NCBI RefSeq assembly: GCF_900104795.1
Contig: NZ_FNTG01000001.1
Location: forward strand, 558,001 to 622,000
Direction: 5' to 3'
Origin: Burkholderia sp. WP9
GTDB taxonomy: Bacteria; Pseudomonadota; Gammaproteobacteria; Burkholderiales; Burkholderiaceae
Length of the DNA stretch: 64,000 bases
The translations under genes and the position numbers were made by a program. The notes under the pieces were generated by a model, which saw only the letters and a program-made list of their open reading frames with translations, made no database searches and was not told the DNA's origin. Below, one piece after another: positions 1 to 7,477 of the stretch; within the stretch, counting starts at the first letter, position 1; each line of letters begins with the position of its first letter.

Positions 1-69
1 CAGGCCGAACAGCGTTTCAAAGTTGGCTTTCTGGGCTGCGGCGAATTGCTCAGGGGTCAGCAGAGTCAT
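1..69 (-). CDS. Phasin family protein (N-terminal part only)
   Basis: Only the first 23 codons lie in the window; the gene continues off the left edge. The start reads MTLLTPEQFAAAQKANFETL, the usual opening of Burkholderiaceae phasins, small amphipathic proteins that coat polyhydroxybutyrate granules. The ATG is supported by this family-typical N-terminus. A good sigma-70-like promoter lies upstream on the same strand. The family assignment rests on recognising the N-terminus alone, because the rest of the protein is not visible. Confidence 0.8.
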   Translation of the reverse strand, partial: MTLLTPEQFAAAQKANFETLFGL

Positions 70-157
70 GGTTTACGCTCCTGGATCGCGGTCTGTCTGT
101 GCGGACCGCATTGGTGGGTGGTGAGACACATTGGTGCGTCCCGCCGGACCGCGATGT

Positions 158-233
158 ATGGTGCATCGCAGCAATGGTTCCCATTTTAGGATGGCCACGA
201 CGAATGTCAAGTGTTTTTTGTGCGTCGCACCAT
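158..233. repeat. Interrupted 13-bp inverted repeat framing the phasin promoter (candidate operator)
   Basis: ATGGTGCATCGCA (158-170) and TGCGTCGCACCAT (221-233) are inverted copies matching at 11 of 13 positions. They sit just downstream of the expected transcription start and just upstream of the -35 box. The right arm contains the perfect palindrome GTGCGTCGCAC (220-230). In polyhydroxybutyrate producers the repressor PhaR binds phasin promoters at TGC/GCA-rich sites, so a PhaR operator is a reasonable inference. It is not proven by the sequence. Confidence 0.45.
183..210 (-). promoter_or_regulatory. Predicted sigma-70 promoter of the phasin gene
   Basis: On the minus strand there is a perfect -35 TTGACA (205-210), a 16-nt spacer and a -10 TAAAAT (183-188). 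Transcription would start near 175 and leave a leader of about 105 nt before the phasin ATG. This is the best-matching promoter I saw in the window. It is predicted from sequence only. Confidence 0.65.
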
Positions 234-840
234 ATTAAGAAACCGCTGATAAAACAAGATGTTATGCGTTGGGCATGACGTTCGCGTGACGCAGGTCAAA
301 TTGAGCGCTGCACCGCGCTGGTGCTAACGAAATACTGTAGTTATTGCCGCGTTGTGGGGCATTTCGACCTCCCGTCACACGCCAGCAAGGGAAGCCGGTA
401 ACATCCGACAATTAACAAAACGCCGCAAATGCAAATCGATGTAAACCGGAAAGTGTCACGGAACGTTAATGACTGAATCCGGTCGAACGCGCGTTGGCGG
501 TTTCCAGTGGACGTTTAACACGCCCATGGATCGATCCCAATTTCGTACTGTTGCACAGCGTCGGTCCGCCCGTGCTCTGACCGTATTTCCCCTGATCAAG
601 GTTGTCTCGAAATTGCCGTTATGCTGGAAGAATCACCTCGATTCTTGCGTATGGCGGCAGCCGCGAGGCGAAACGCCTGGGCGATCGTTTTTTTCGATCG
701 AGGCGTGGCACTTATTCGTGTTTTTGCGATCGGAGCTTACAAGCCGGTTTAAGGAGCGCGTATAAGTGCTTCAAATTGCTAATTTTTCGTTGTTTTACTA
801 CACTTGCGGAAAACCTCTCGCCGCTCCCTACCGAACACCC
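234..840. other. Intergenic region without a recognisable gene
   Basis: About 600 bp separate the phasin promoter from the pbpG start. Short open frames here have no recognisable protein features and overlap one another. A small hairpin (AGGCG-AAA-CGCCT, 666-678) is followed nine bases later by a T run, which may be a weak terminator. AAGGAG at 751-756 precedes a GTG in the pbpG frame. Confidence 0.5.
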
Positions 841-2013
841 ATGAAAACCGACATGTTTTCGTCGCTAAAAGTGATCCACGGCGCGGCCCGCAGCACCGCT
901 CTGTCGGTGGCCGCCTCCATGGTCATCGCAGCGGCGTTCGCCACGCCTGTGAGCGCTTTTGCCGCCACGCCCGCTGCACCTGCAAAAACCTCCAAACACG
1001 CGAAAGCAGCCAAAAAGCCGGCTGCCGCCCCCGCCAAGGTGTCGAAGGCATCGAAAGCGGCGGCTGCAAAGTCGGTAGCCGCTGAGGACGACGCGCCACG
1101 CGCGGGCGTCAAGCGCAAGCGCGTAACCTATACGTCGAATGGCCGTCACCACTCGGTGGTGCGCCGTGTCGCGTATGAACCGCGTTCGCCGAGCGTCGGC
1201 CAGGCTTTCGGCCTGCACGAAACGCCGGACGCGCTCATGCTGCGCTCCAGCGTCGCCTACGTGATCGATCAGAACTCCGGGGAACCGCTGTTCGACAAGA
1301 ATTCGCGCGCCGTGGTGCCGATCGCGTCGATCACGAAGCTGATGACGGCGATGGTGGTGCTCGATTCGAAAGAGCCGATGACCGATCAGATCGAAGTCAC
1401 CGACGAAGACCGCGACTACGAAAAGAACACCGGCTCGCGCCTGTCGGTGGGCTCCGTGCTCTCGCGTGAAGACATGCTGCATATCGCGCTGATGGCATCG
1501 GAAAATCGCGCGGCCGCAGCGCTGTCGCGCTACTTCCCGGGCGGCCGTCCGGCGTTTCTCGCGGCCATGAACGCGAAGGCCAAGCAACTCGGCATGACCG
1601 ACACGCACTTTGAAAACCCGACGGGTTTGACGAGCCAGAACGTATCGAGCGCGCGCGACCTCGTGAAGATGGTCAACGCCGCGTATCAGTATCCGGTGAT
1701 TCGCAAATTCTCGACAGATCACAGCTACGAGGTGTACACCGGCAAGCGTTCGCTGGCGTACAACAGCACGAATGCGCTGGTGCGTAACCCGACTTGGGAC
1801 ATCGGTCTGCAAAAGACCGGCTTCATCAACGAAGCGGGTGAGTGCCTCGTCATGCAGGCGACCATTCACGGCCGTCCGATGATCATGGTGCTGCTCGACT
1901 CGTCAGGTAAGTACTCGCGGTTCGCGGACGCAACGCGTCTGCGCACGTGGCTGGACAACGGCGGCGACCAGCCGCGCATTACCAGCGCGGACGCCGGCGG
2001 TTCGGGTACCTGA
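841..2013 (+). CDS. pbpG: D-alanyl-D-alanine endopeptidase (penicillin-binding protein 7 type)
   Basis: Periplasmic serine peptidase of the S11 family that cuts D-Ala-meso-DAP cross-links in peptidoglycan. The three penicillin-binding motifs are present: SITK with the nucleophile near Ser163 and Lys166, SEN at about 220-222, and KTG at about 325-327. The N-terminus carries a signal peptide ending near VSAFA, then an Ala/Lys/Pro-rich linker of about 80 residues that could contact the wall. I chose the ATG that begins MKTDMFSS because the signal peptide follows it directly. A GTG 75 bp upstream in the same frame has a better ribosome-binding site (AAGGAG) but would put 25 residues in front of the signal. 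The gene stands alone and ends at a strong terminator. Confidence 0.9.
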   Translation: MKTDMFSSLKVIHGAARSTALSVAASMVIAAAFATPVSAFAATPAAPAKTSKHAKAAKKPAAAPAKVSKASKAAAAKSVAAEDDAPRAGVKRKRVTYTSNGRHHSVVRRVAYEPRSPSVGQAFGLHETPDALMLRSSVAYVIDQNSGEPLFDKNSRAVVPIASITKLMTAMVVLDSKEPMTDQIEVTDEDRDYEKNTGSRLSVGSVLSREDMLHIALMASENRAAAALSRYFPGGRPAFLAAMNAKAKQLGMTDTHFENPTGLTSQNVSSARDLVKMVNAAYQYPVIRKFSTDHSYEVYTGKRSLAYNSTNALVRNPTWDIGLQKTGFINEAGECLVMQATIHGRPMIMVLLDSSGKYSRFADATRLRTWLDNGGDQPRITSADAGGSGT

Positions 2014-2052
2014 AGCGGCTCGTGAGCGGCCGGTTTCCGGATCGGCCCGTAC

Positions 2053-2085
2053 AAAAAAGCCTCGCAAATGCGAGGCTTTTTTATT
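2053..2085 (+). terminator. Rho-independent terminator after pbpG
   Basis: Stem GCCTCGC (2059-2065), loop AAAT, stem GCGAGGC (2070-2076), flanked by an A run on the left and T6 on the right. It lies between the convergent pbpG and IclR genes and can work in both directions. Confidence 0.9.
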
Positions 2086-2107
2086 GCGCTGAAAGTCAGG
2101 CGCCGGC

Positions 2108-2914
2108 TTACGCGTGATGGCTATGCGAATGGTCTTGCGCCGGTTGCGGCCGGTAGCCGAGCGACTCGGAGATCATCAGCGCGGTCTGGCTGAGTTGGCC
2201 GAGCCAGGAGTCCTGCAGGCGGTCTGCCGGCGCGGACAGCGACAGACCGGCGACCAGTTTGCCGGTGTCGTCGTAAATGCCGGCGGCGATGCAGCGCACA
2301 CCGAGTTCCAGTTCTTCGTTATCACGCGCGCAGGCTTGCTGACGCACGTGCGAGAGTTCGCGCTCCAGTTTCGTCAGGTCGGTGATGCTGTTCTGCGTGT
2401 GGCCCGACAGGCCGGTACGGGTGGCATAGGCGCGCACGCGCGTGGATTCGTCTGCGGCGAGGAACAGCTTGCCGACCGACGTCAGATGCAGCGGCGCCCG
2501 CCCGCCGATGGCGCGCACCACCTGCATGCCGGAACGCTCGGAATAAGCACGCTCGATATAGACAATCTCGTCGCCCTGACGTACCGACAGGTTCACCGTC
2601 TGGCCGGTCTGACGGTGCAATTCACGCATCGGCGTGAGCGCCGCGTCGCGTACCGACAGGCGGGCTTTCACCAGATTGCCGAGTTCGAGCAGGCGCATGC
2701 CCAGACGGTAAGTGCCGGGGTCGGACCGGTCCACCAGCCGGCACATCACCATGTCGTTCAGGATGCGGTGGGCGGTGGAAGGGTGCAACTCGGTGCGGAT
2801 GGCGAGTTCTTTCAGGCTGACCGGGTCGCTATGCGCAGCAAGGGCGTCGAGCAAGCGCATCATGCGTTCGATCACCTGGATCGAAGTCTTGGGATCCGGG
2901 TTCGTATCGCTCAT
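2108..2914 (-). CDS. IclR family transcriptional regulator
   Basis: The protein has 268 residues, the usual IclR length. An N-terminal winged helix-turn-helix (about residues 10-75, with SLKELAIRTELHPSTAHRIL) is followed by the IclR effector-binding domain, with typical segments such as GGRAPLHLTSVGKLFLA and CIAAGIYDDTGKLVAGLSLS. It is transcribed divergently from lutAB, so control of those lactate genes is the natural guess. The effector cannot be read from sequence. The C-terminus is His-rich (HSHSHH), which is unusual but short. A perfect 12-bp palindrome lies 14 bp upstream of the start. Confidence 0.9.
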   Translation of the reverse strand: MSDTNPDPKTSIQVIERMMRLLDALAAHSDPVSLKELAIRTELHPSTAHRILNDMVMCRLVDRSDPGTYRLGMRLLELGNLVKARLSVRDAALTPMRELHRQTGQTVNLSVRQGDEIVYIERAYSERSGMQVVRAIGGRAPLHLTSVGKLFLAADESTRVRAYATRTGLSGHTQNSITDLTKLERELSHVRQQACARDNEELELGVRCIAAGIYDDTGKLVAGLSLSAPADRLQDSWLGQLSQTALMISESLGYRPQPAQDHSHSHHA

Positions 2915-2927
2915 GGGGAGGAATCGG

Positions 2928-2939
2928 TTGACGCGTCAA
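2928..2939. promoter_or_regulatory. Palindrome TTGACGCGTCAA, candidate operator
   Basis: A perfect 12-bp palindrome lies in the 180-bp divergent region between the IclR gene and lutA, close to the regulator's start codon. The position suits autoregulation by the IclR protein. Binding is inferred only. Confidence 0.35.
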
Positions 2940-3094
2940 ACAGCGGAAATTGATTGTATCCCGTATTGTGAAAAAAAAGAAAGCGGTTGGAGGCGCTATT
3001 CCAATCGGACTTGATCTGTGTCCTATGCCTTCCGGCCGTTGGTATTGTGCGCCAAACAGCGGATAATCAGGGACGTTTTCCCGAAGGAGGGCTC

Positions 3095-3817
3095 ATGCGA
3101 GTCGGATTGTTCGTTACCTGCCTGATCGACCTGATGCGTCCCGAGATCGGGTTTTCGGTCATCAAGCTGATCGAAGCCGCGGGTTTCGAGGTGATGGTGC
3201 CACCTGCCCAAACCTGTTGCGGGCAGCCGGCCTACAACTCAGGGGAACGGCGCATCGCGCGCGATCTGGCCGAGAAAACGCTGCGCGAGTTCGAACAGTT
3301 CGATTACGTCGTGGTGCCGTCCGGTTCGTGCGGCGGCATGATCCGCGCGCATTACGGCGACCTTTTCGCCGACGATCCCGAACTGATGAACCGCTTCGGC
3401 CGCCTGCGCGCCAAAGTGTTCGAACTGACCGACTTCCTCGTGAATGTGGCCAAAGTGCAGTTGCAGCCGGGTGAGTTCGCGGGTCGCGTCACGTATCACG
3501 ATTCCTGCTCAGGGTTGCGCGAATTAGGCGTGAAAGCGCAGCCCCGCGCGCTGTTGGCGCAGGTCGGCGTGACGGTGAGCGAGATGAAGGACTGCGAGCA
3601 TTGCTGTGGCTTCGGCGGCACGTTCGCGCTCAAGTACGGCGATATTTCCACGGCGATCGTCGACGAAAAATGCGCGAACATCCGGGCGAGCGAAACCGGC
3701 ACGGTGGTGCTCGGCGACCTGGGCTGCATGCTGAATATCGAAGGCCGTTTGCGGCGTACCGGCGACGTCACCACGCGGGTGCTGCACATCGCCCAGGTCC
3801 TGGCCGGCGACGTGTAA
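3095..3817 (+). CDS. lutA: Lactate utilization Fe-S protein LutA (LldE type)
   Basis: Cytoplasmic (Fe-S)-binding subunit of the LutABC-type L-lactate oxidation system. The 240-residue protein has two CCG domains: one with TCCGQPAYNSG near the N-terminus and one with CEHCCGFGG near residue 170. DSCSGLREL is typical of the family. The chosen ATG follows a perfect AAGGAGG ribosome-binding site (3084-3090); the frame is open further upstream but lacks this site. It is followed by lutB and is divergent from an IclR regulator. Confidence 0.88.
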   Translation: MRVGLFVTCLIDLMRPEIGFSVIKLIEAAGFEVMVPPAQTCCGQPAYNSGERRIARDLAEKTLREFEQFDYVVVPSGSCGGMIRAHYGDLFADDPELMNRFGRLRAKVFELTDFLVNVAKVQLQPGEFAGRVTYHDSCSGLRELGVKAQPRALLAQVGVTVSEMKDCEHCCGFGGTFALKYGDISTAIVDEKCANIRASETGTVVLGDLGCMLNIEGRLRRTGDVTTRVLHIAQVLAGDV

Positions 3818-3898
3818 CGCTGCTCGCCGCATTCCCGCCGTTTGAGATTCGCGCTTCAGCTTTCACGCGCGTTTTGCCCGATTCCGCACAAGGCCGCC

Positions 3899-5314
3899 AT
3901 GCAAGTCCAATCCATGCAATTCAAGGCGCGCGCTGGTCAAAAGCTCGCCGATCAGCGCTTGCAGCAGAACCTGACCAAGCTGTCGACCAAATTCGTCACG
4001 GCCCGTGCCTCGGCCATGACCGAGATCGACTTTCCGGCCACGCGCGTCGCGCTGAAGGAGCGCCGCAATCGCGCGCTGGACAATCTCGACGTGTGGCTGG
4101 AAACCTTCGAGCGCGAGGCGGCCCGGCGTGGTGTGACCGTCCTGTTCGCCGAGACAACCCAGGAGGCAGCGCGGCTCGTCGGCGACATTGCCCGTCGTCA
4201 CGCGGTAAAGAAGGTGATCAAGACCAAGTCGATGGTCACCGAAGAAATGCGCCTGAACGAAGTGCTCGGGCAAATGGGCGTGCAATCCATCGAAACGGAT
4301 CTGGGCGAGTACATCCTCCAGATCAACGACAACGAGCCGCCGAGCCACATTATCGCGCCGGTCGTCCACAAAGATAAGGACGAAATCGCCGAGTTGTTCG
4401 CAAAGACTCACAACCGGCCGCGCCTGACCGAAATCACCGACATGACGCGCGAAGCGCGCGAGATTCTGCGTCCGCATTTCATGACGGCGGACATGGGTGT
4501 GACAGGCGGCAATTTCGTGGTGGCGGAAACCGGCTCGGTCGCGCTGGTCACGAACGAAGGCAATGAAGGCATGTGCACGGTCATGCCACGCGTGCATGTG
4601 GCGGTGACCGGAATCGAGAAAGTATTGCCCACGCTCGAGGATCTGGCTACGGCCATGCGTCTGCTGCCGCGCTCGGCGACCGGGCAGGCGACCTCGAACT
4701 ACTTTTCCGTGTTGACCGGGCCGCGCGGCGAGGGCGATCAGGACGGTCCTGAACATATGTACGTGGTGCTCGTCGACGGCGGGCGCACAGGGCTGATCGG
4801 CGGCGACTTCCAGGAAATGTTGAGGTGCATCCGCTGTGGCGCGTGTATGAACCACTGCCCGGTGTACCAGAAGGTGGGCGGCCACGCGTACGGTTGGGTA
4901 TATCCAGGGCCGATGGGTTCGGTGTTGACCCCAAGCTATGTCGGTATCGACAAGGCATTGGACTTACCGCAGGCCGCGACCTTGTGTGGCGAGTGCAATA
5001 GCGTGTGCCCGGTGGGGATCCCGCTATCGGATCTGTTGCGCAAGCTGCGCGAGAAGCAGGTGGAGCGGCGGCTGCGCCCCTGGAAAGAACGCGTGGGGCT
5101 CGCCGTGTGGGGTTTTCTGGCGCTGCATCCGGATGCTTATGCGCTCTTTACGAAGCTGGCCGTGCGGGTGCTCGAGCGCATGGGTGGCACGAACCGGTCG
5201 ATTGCCAGGCTGCCGTTAGGTGGCGCGGGCTGGACCGATACGCGGGATATGCCCGCACCGGTCGGACGGACGTTCAGGGAGTTGTACGCCGCGCAACGCA
5301 GTCATATCGGCTGA
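3899..5314 (+). CDS. lutB: Lactate utilization Fe-S protein LutB (LldF type)
   Basis: Second subunit of the lactate oxidation system, 471 residues, close to known LutB/YkgF proteins. The N-terminal two thirds form the LUD domain. A ferredoxin-like region follows with C310-x2-C313-x2-C316-x3-C320-P and C363-x2-C366-x3-C370-P, ligands for [4Fe-4S] clusters. It lies 81 bp downstream of lutA. The start at MQVQSMQ is chosen because the family N-terminus fits; an in-frame ATG five codons later is also possible. The expected third partner, LutC, is not encoded downstream: the 239 bp to the next gene hold no suitable frame. Confidence 0.88.
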   Translation: MQVQSMQFKARAGQKLADQRLQQNLTKLSTKFVTARASAMTEIDFPATRVALKERRNRALDNLDVWLETFEREAARRGVTVLFAETTQEAARLVGDIARRHAVKKVIKTKSMVTEEMRLNEVLGQMGVQSIETDLGEYILQINDNEPPSHIIAPVVHKDKDEIAELFAKTHNRPRLTEITDMTREAREILRPHFMTADMGVTGGNFVVAETGSVALVTNEGNEGMCTVMPRVHVAVTGIEKVLPTLEDLATAMRLLPRSATGQATSNYFSVLTGPRGEGDQDGPEHMYVVLVDGGRTGLIGGDFQEMLRCIRCGACMNHCPVYQKVGGHAYGWVYPGPMGSVLTPSYVGIDKALDLPQAATLCGECNSVCPVGIPLSDLLRKLREKQVERRLRPWKERVGLAVWGFLALHPDAYALFTKLAVRVLERMGGTNRSIARLPLGGAGWTDTRDMPAPVGRTFRELYAAQRSHIG

Positions 5315-5553
5315 GCGGATAGGGGCAAGCGGGGCTTGGTGTCGTAGGTCCGATGTCTCGCGGCATTGTGCGCGAGCCGTAGATTCCGGCATCGCGCTGT
5401 CTGATTGCTCATCTCGCTTTCTGGCTGGCGCTTCGGATGAACTCAGCCGAAGCCGCAGAGTAGGCTCAAGTGCGCTCCCGTAGCCGTCAATTGGAGCGCG
5501 GTCGCCTGGCGGATTCGCACGTTCGCGTCGGAACTCCAACGCGAACGCTTGCC

Positions 5554-6117
5554 TTAATGGTCCGTCATCTGGCCGGACTGTCGGCCCGGCACCCCGCGCA
5601 CGGGTGCCGCGTTGTTGCCGTTGCCATGGCCGCCATTCCCTGCCTGTTGAGGCGGCGGCGGAGGTGGCGGGGCGCCGGCTCCCGGGCGCGGCGCATTCGA
5701 TCCGCTCGGCCCCCGCGGTCCGCCCGCCGCGCCTTGAGGCGGCGGTCCGCCGTGCGATCCACCGCCACCGGGCTGACCATGCCAGCCGCCGTTGTCGCCG
5801 TGGTTGCCGTTATTTCCATAGTTGCCGTTATTCGGCCGACCGTGGTCGGGATAGCCGCCATAACCGGGTCCGGGGCCGTAATAACGGCCCGGGCCGCCGT
5901 AGTAGCCCGGTTCCGAGTAGTTGCCGTAGCCCATGTAGACGTTGGTTTGCGGCACGACCGGCACGCCAGTGGCGTACCCGTCGTACCCGTCATAGGCGTT
6001 ATAGCCGTTGTATCCGCCATTGGCATTGCCGTACATCGGCGTGCCGTCCGGATACACCGCACAGCCGCCGAGCAGGGCGGCGGCCGCGAGACAGACGATT
6101 GGTGCGAAGCGTTTCAT
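5554..6117 (-). CDS. Gly/Asn/Tyr/Pro-rich lipoprotein, function unknown
   Basis: The 187-residue product starts MKRFAPIVCLAAAALLGGC, a lipoprotein signal with the lipobox LGGC, so it should be lipid-anchored in the envelope. The mature part is low complexity: NGGY/YNGY repeats near the N-terminus, a GGP/YGPGPGYGG segment, NNGN repeats and a Pro-rich tail. No catalytic domain is visible. I chose the internal ATG because the longer frame puts 21 residues in front of the signal peptide. Such proteins are common and poorly characterised in Burkholderia relatives. Confidence 0.7.
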   Translation of the reverse strand: MKRFAPIVCLAAAALLGGCAVYPDGTPMYGNANGGYNGYNAYDGYDGYATGVPVVPQTNVYMGYGNYSEPGYYGGPGRYYGPGPGYGGYPDHGRPNNGNYGNNGNHGDNGGWHGQPGGGGSHGGPPPQGAAGGPRGPSGSNAPRPGAGAPPPPPPPQQAGNGGHGNGNNAAPVRGVPGRQSGQMTDH

Positions 6118-6120
6118 GTG

Positions 6121-6140
6121 AGATAGACCAAGATAGACCA
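6121..6140. repeat. Exact tandem duplication of AGATAGACCA
   Basis: Two perfect adjacent copies of a 10-bp unit lie immediately upstream of the lipoprotein start codon, in its leader or promoter region. The role is unknown. Confidence 0.8.
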
Positions 6141-6238
6141 GTACGAGGGCATGTATTTTTAAGACCGCTATTATCGTCATCCGTCACAAGAGCTTTGTAT
6201 GCGTTTGTAAGGATTTCTTTTTCTGTCGCAAGCCGCAC

Positions 6239-6267
6239 GCCCGCGACGCCCGCGACGCCCGCGACGC
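6239..6267. repeat. 9-bp tandem repeat (CGCCCGCGA, about three copies)
   Basis: A short GC-rich tandem repeat lies in the intergenic region between the lipoprotein gene and the small ORF at 6416. It is likely slippage-derived. The rest of the 298-bp gap shows nothing I recognise. Confidence 0.75.
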
Positions 6268-6415
6268 GCGCCGCAAACAGCCGATCGACTGTTTCATTGA
6301 GAGCAACGATCTGTCTCGCGGCGTTGGGTTTTTCCCGATTGCATATTCCTATAGGATTTGGACTGGGCATAGTGGGCTACAAGCTCATCCGCCCACAATC
6401 GGAAGAAACGACATC

Positions 6416-6655
6416 ATGAAAAAGACAATATCGGTGTACTGGCCATTAGCCATCGTTGTGCCGCTCGCTGCGGCTGCCTATCTGCACATTTGCGGAAACA
6501 CCGCATCGCACGCGTCGCAAGCCCCGCTCGCTGCCGATCAACTGACGGCTGAACTCGCTCGCGCCGTCTCGTACGGCATGGTCGATGCCGCCTCGGCGCT
6601 GCCGGCGAAACCGATGCGAGCTGTCACCGCGATGCCGCTCGCGGAAGCGTCGTAA
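6416..6655 (+). CDS. Small hypothetical protein with N-terminal membrane or signal segment
   Basis: The 79-residue frame begins MKKTISVYWPLAIVVPLAAAAYLHI, a basic start followed by one hydrophobic helix, so export or single-pass anchoring is likely. The remainder is Ala-rich with no recognised domain. GGAAG lies ten bases upstream of the ATG. It is not clearly linked to its neighbours. It may be a real lineage-specific gene or a chance frame; I see no homologous family. Confidence 0.45.
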   Translation: MKKTISVYWPLAIVVPLAAAAYLHICGNTASHASQAPLAADQLTAELARAVSYGMVDAASALPAKPMRAVTAMPLAEAS

Positions 6656-6774
6656 ACACGAAGGTAAGCACAAGGTACGCGCGACCGCAGCGGCGCAAGT
6701 GTCATCGCCGCGTAGCGCCGCGCCATCCCAAACTGCCGCGCGCCGGGCTTTCGGCGAAATTCCGGCCGGCTTTG

Positions 6775-6780
6775 TATAAT
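6775..6780 (+). promoter_or_regulatory. Predicted -10 box (TATAAT) of the tyrosine phosphatase gene
   Basis: A perfect TATAAT lies 58 bp upstream of the phosphatase ATG. No clear -35 partner is seen at the usual spacing, so this is a moderate prediction. Confidence 0.4.
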
Positions 6781-6837
6781 CGCGGCAACTGTTTGCTAAC
6801 CGTCGGCCGAAGCGCTGGCGCGCCGGAAAAGCCTCTG

Positions 6838-7335
6838 ATGAAAACCGTGTCGATCTGCTTTGTCTGCCTCGGCAACATCTGCCGTTCACCGACTGCGGAA
6901 GGTGTGATGCGCCATCTGGTGAGCGAGGCGAAGCTCGCGGAGCGCATTCTGATCGATTCCGCAGGCACGGGCGACTGGCACATCGGCGAGCCGCCGGACG
7001 AGCGCGCGCAGCACGCGGCCGGCCGGCGCGGGTATGAACTAGCCGCGTTGCGCGGCCGCCAGATCGCCGCTGCGGACTTCGAGCGTTTCGATCTGCTGAT
7101 CGCAATGGACGATAAAAACGTCGCCGCCCTGCGCCAGGTCTGCGCGCCGGAACAGCACGACAAGATTCGTCTGCTGATGGAGTTCGTCCCCGAGGCGGAC
7201 GTCCGCTGGGGCGGCGCCCGCGAAGTCGTGGATCCGTATTTCGGCGGCGCGGAAGGTTTCGAGCAGGTGCTGGATCAGTGCGAAGCGGCCTGCCGTGGCC
7301 TGATCGCGGCGTTGCGCCCGCATTTGCTGGCTTAA
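6838..7335 (+). CDS. Low-molecular-weight protein-tyrosine-phosphatase
   Basis: Cytoplasmic phosphatase of 165 residues, the family's usual size. The P-loop C10-LGNIC-R16-S is intact near the N-terminus and the general-acid loop VVDPYFGG lies near residue 128, so the enzyme should be active. The start MKTVSICFVC matches the family; the TTG-started frame upstream would read through the -10 box. The gene stands directly before iscR without obvious functional linkage. In other bacteria such enzymes act on tyrosine kinases of polysaccharide export, but no such kinase is in this window. Confidence 0.92.
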   Translation: MKTVSICFVCLGNICRSPTAEGVMRHLVSEAKLAERILIDSAGTGDWHIGEPPDERAQHAAGRRGYELAALRGRQIAAADFERFDLLIAMDDKNVAALRQVCAPEQHDKIRLLMEFVPEADVRWGGAREVVDPYFGGAEGFEQVLDQCEAACRGLIAALRPHLLA

Positions 7336-7409
7336 GCGCTTGGCGGCCGTGGGCGTTAGTGCGCCGAGCCTATCTCGCAATTAAGCGAATGACCCAAATC
7401 GCGATAGGG

Positions 7410-7434
7410 ATACTTGACTAAATCGCTCATGTAT
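7410..7434 (+). promoter_or_regulatory. IscR type-1 operator, distal copy
   Basis: A 25-bp site beginning ATACTTGACTAAAT and ending TCATGTAT matches the E. coli type-1 IscR consensus in its key positions (ATA-YY-GACT ... AGTC-RR-TAT layout). It lies 44 bp upstream of iscR. Repression by [2Fe-2S]-IscR is the expected role. Confidence 0.75.
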
Positions 7435-7436
7435 TT

Positions 7437-7461
7437 ATACTTGACAAAACTTGTCGAGAAT
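7437..7461 (+). promoter_or_regulatory. IscR type-1 operator, proximal copy
   Basis: A second site beginning ATACTTGACAAAAC and ending GTCGAGAAT starts 27 bp after the first, ending 17 bp before the iscR ATG. TTGACA-like elements inside both copies suggest that operators and promoter -35 boxes overlap. Confidence 0.7.
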
Positions 7462-7477
7462 TGCGGTTCCCCTACAT

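Noticed and set aside
469..765. A 98-codon plus-strand frame before pbpG
   Set aside because: It overlaps another frame, has no ribosome-binding site and no recognisable protein feature.
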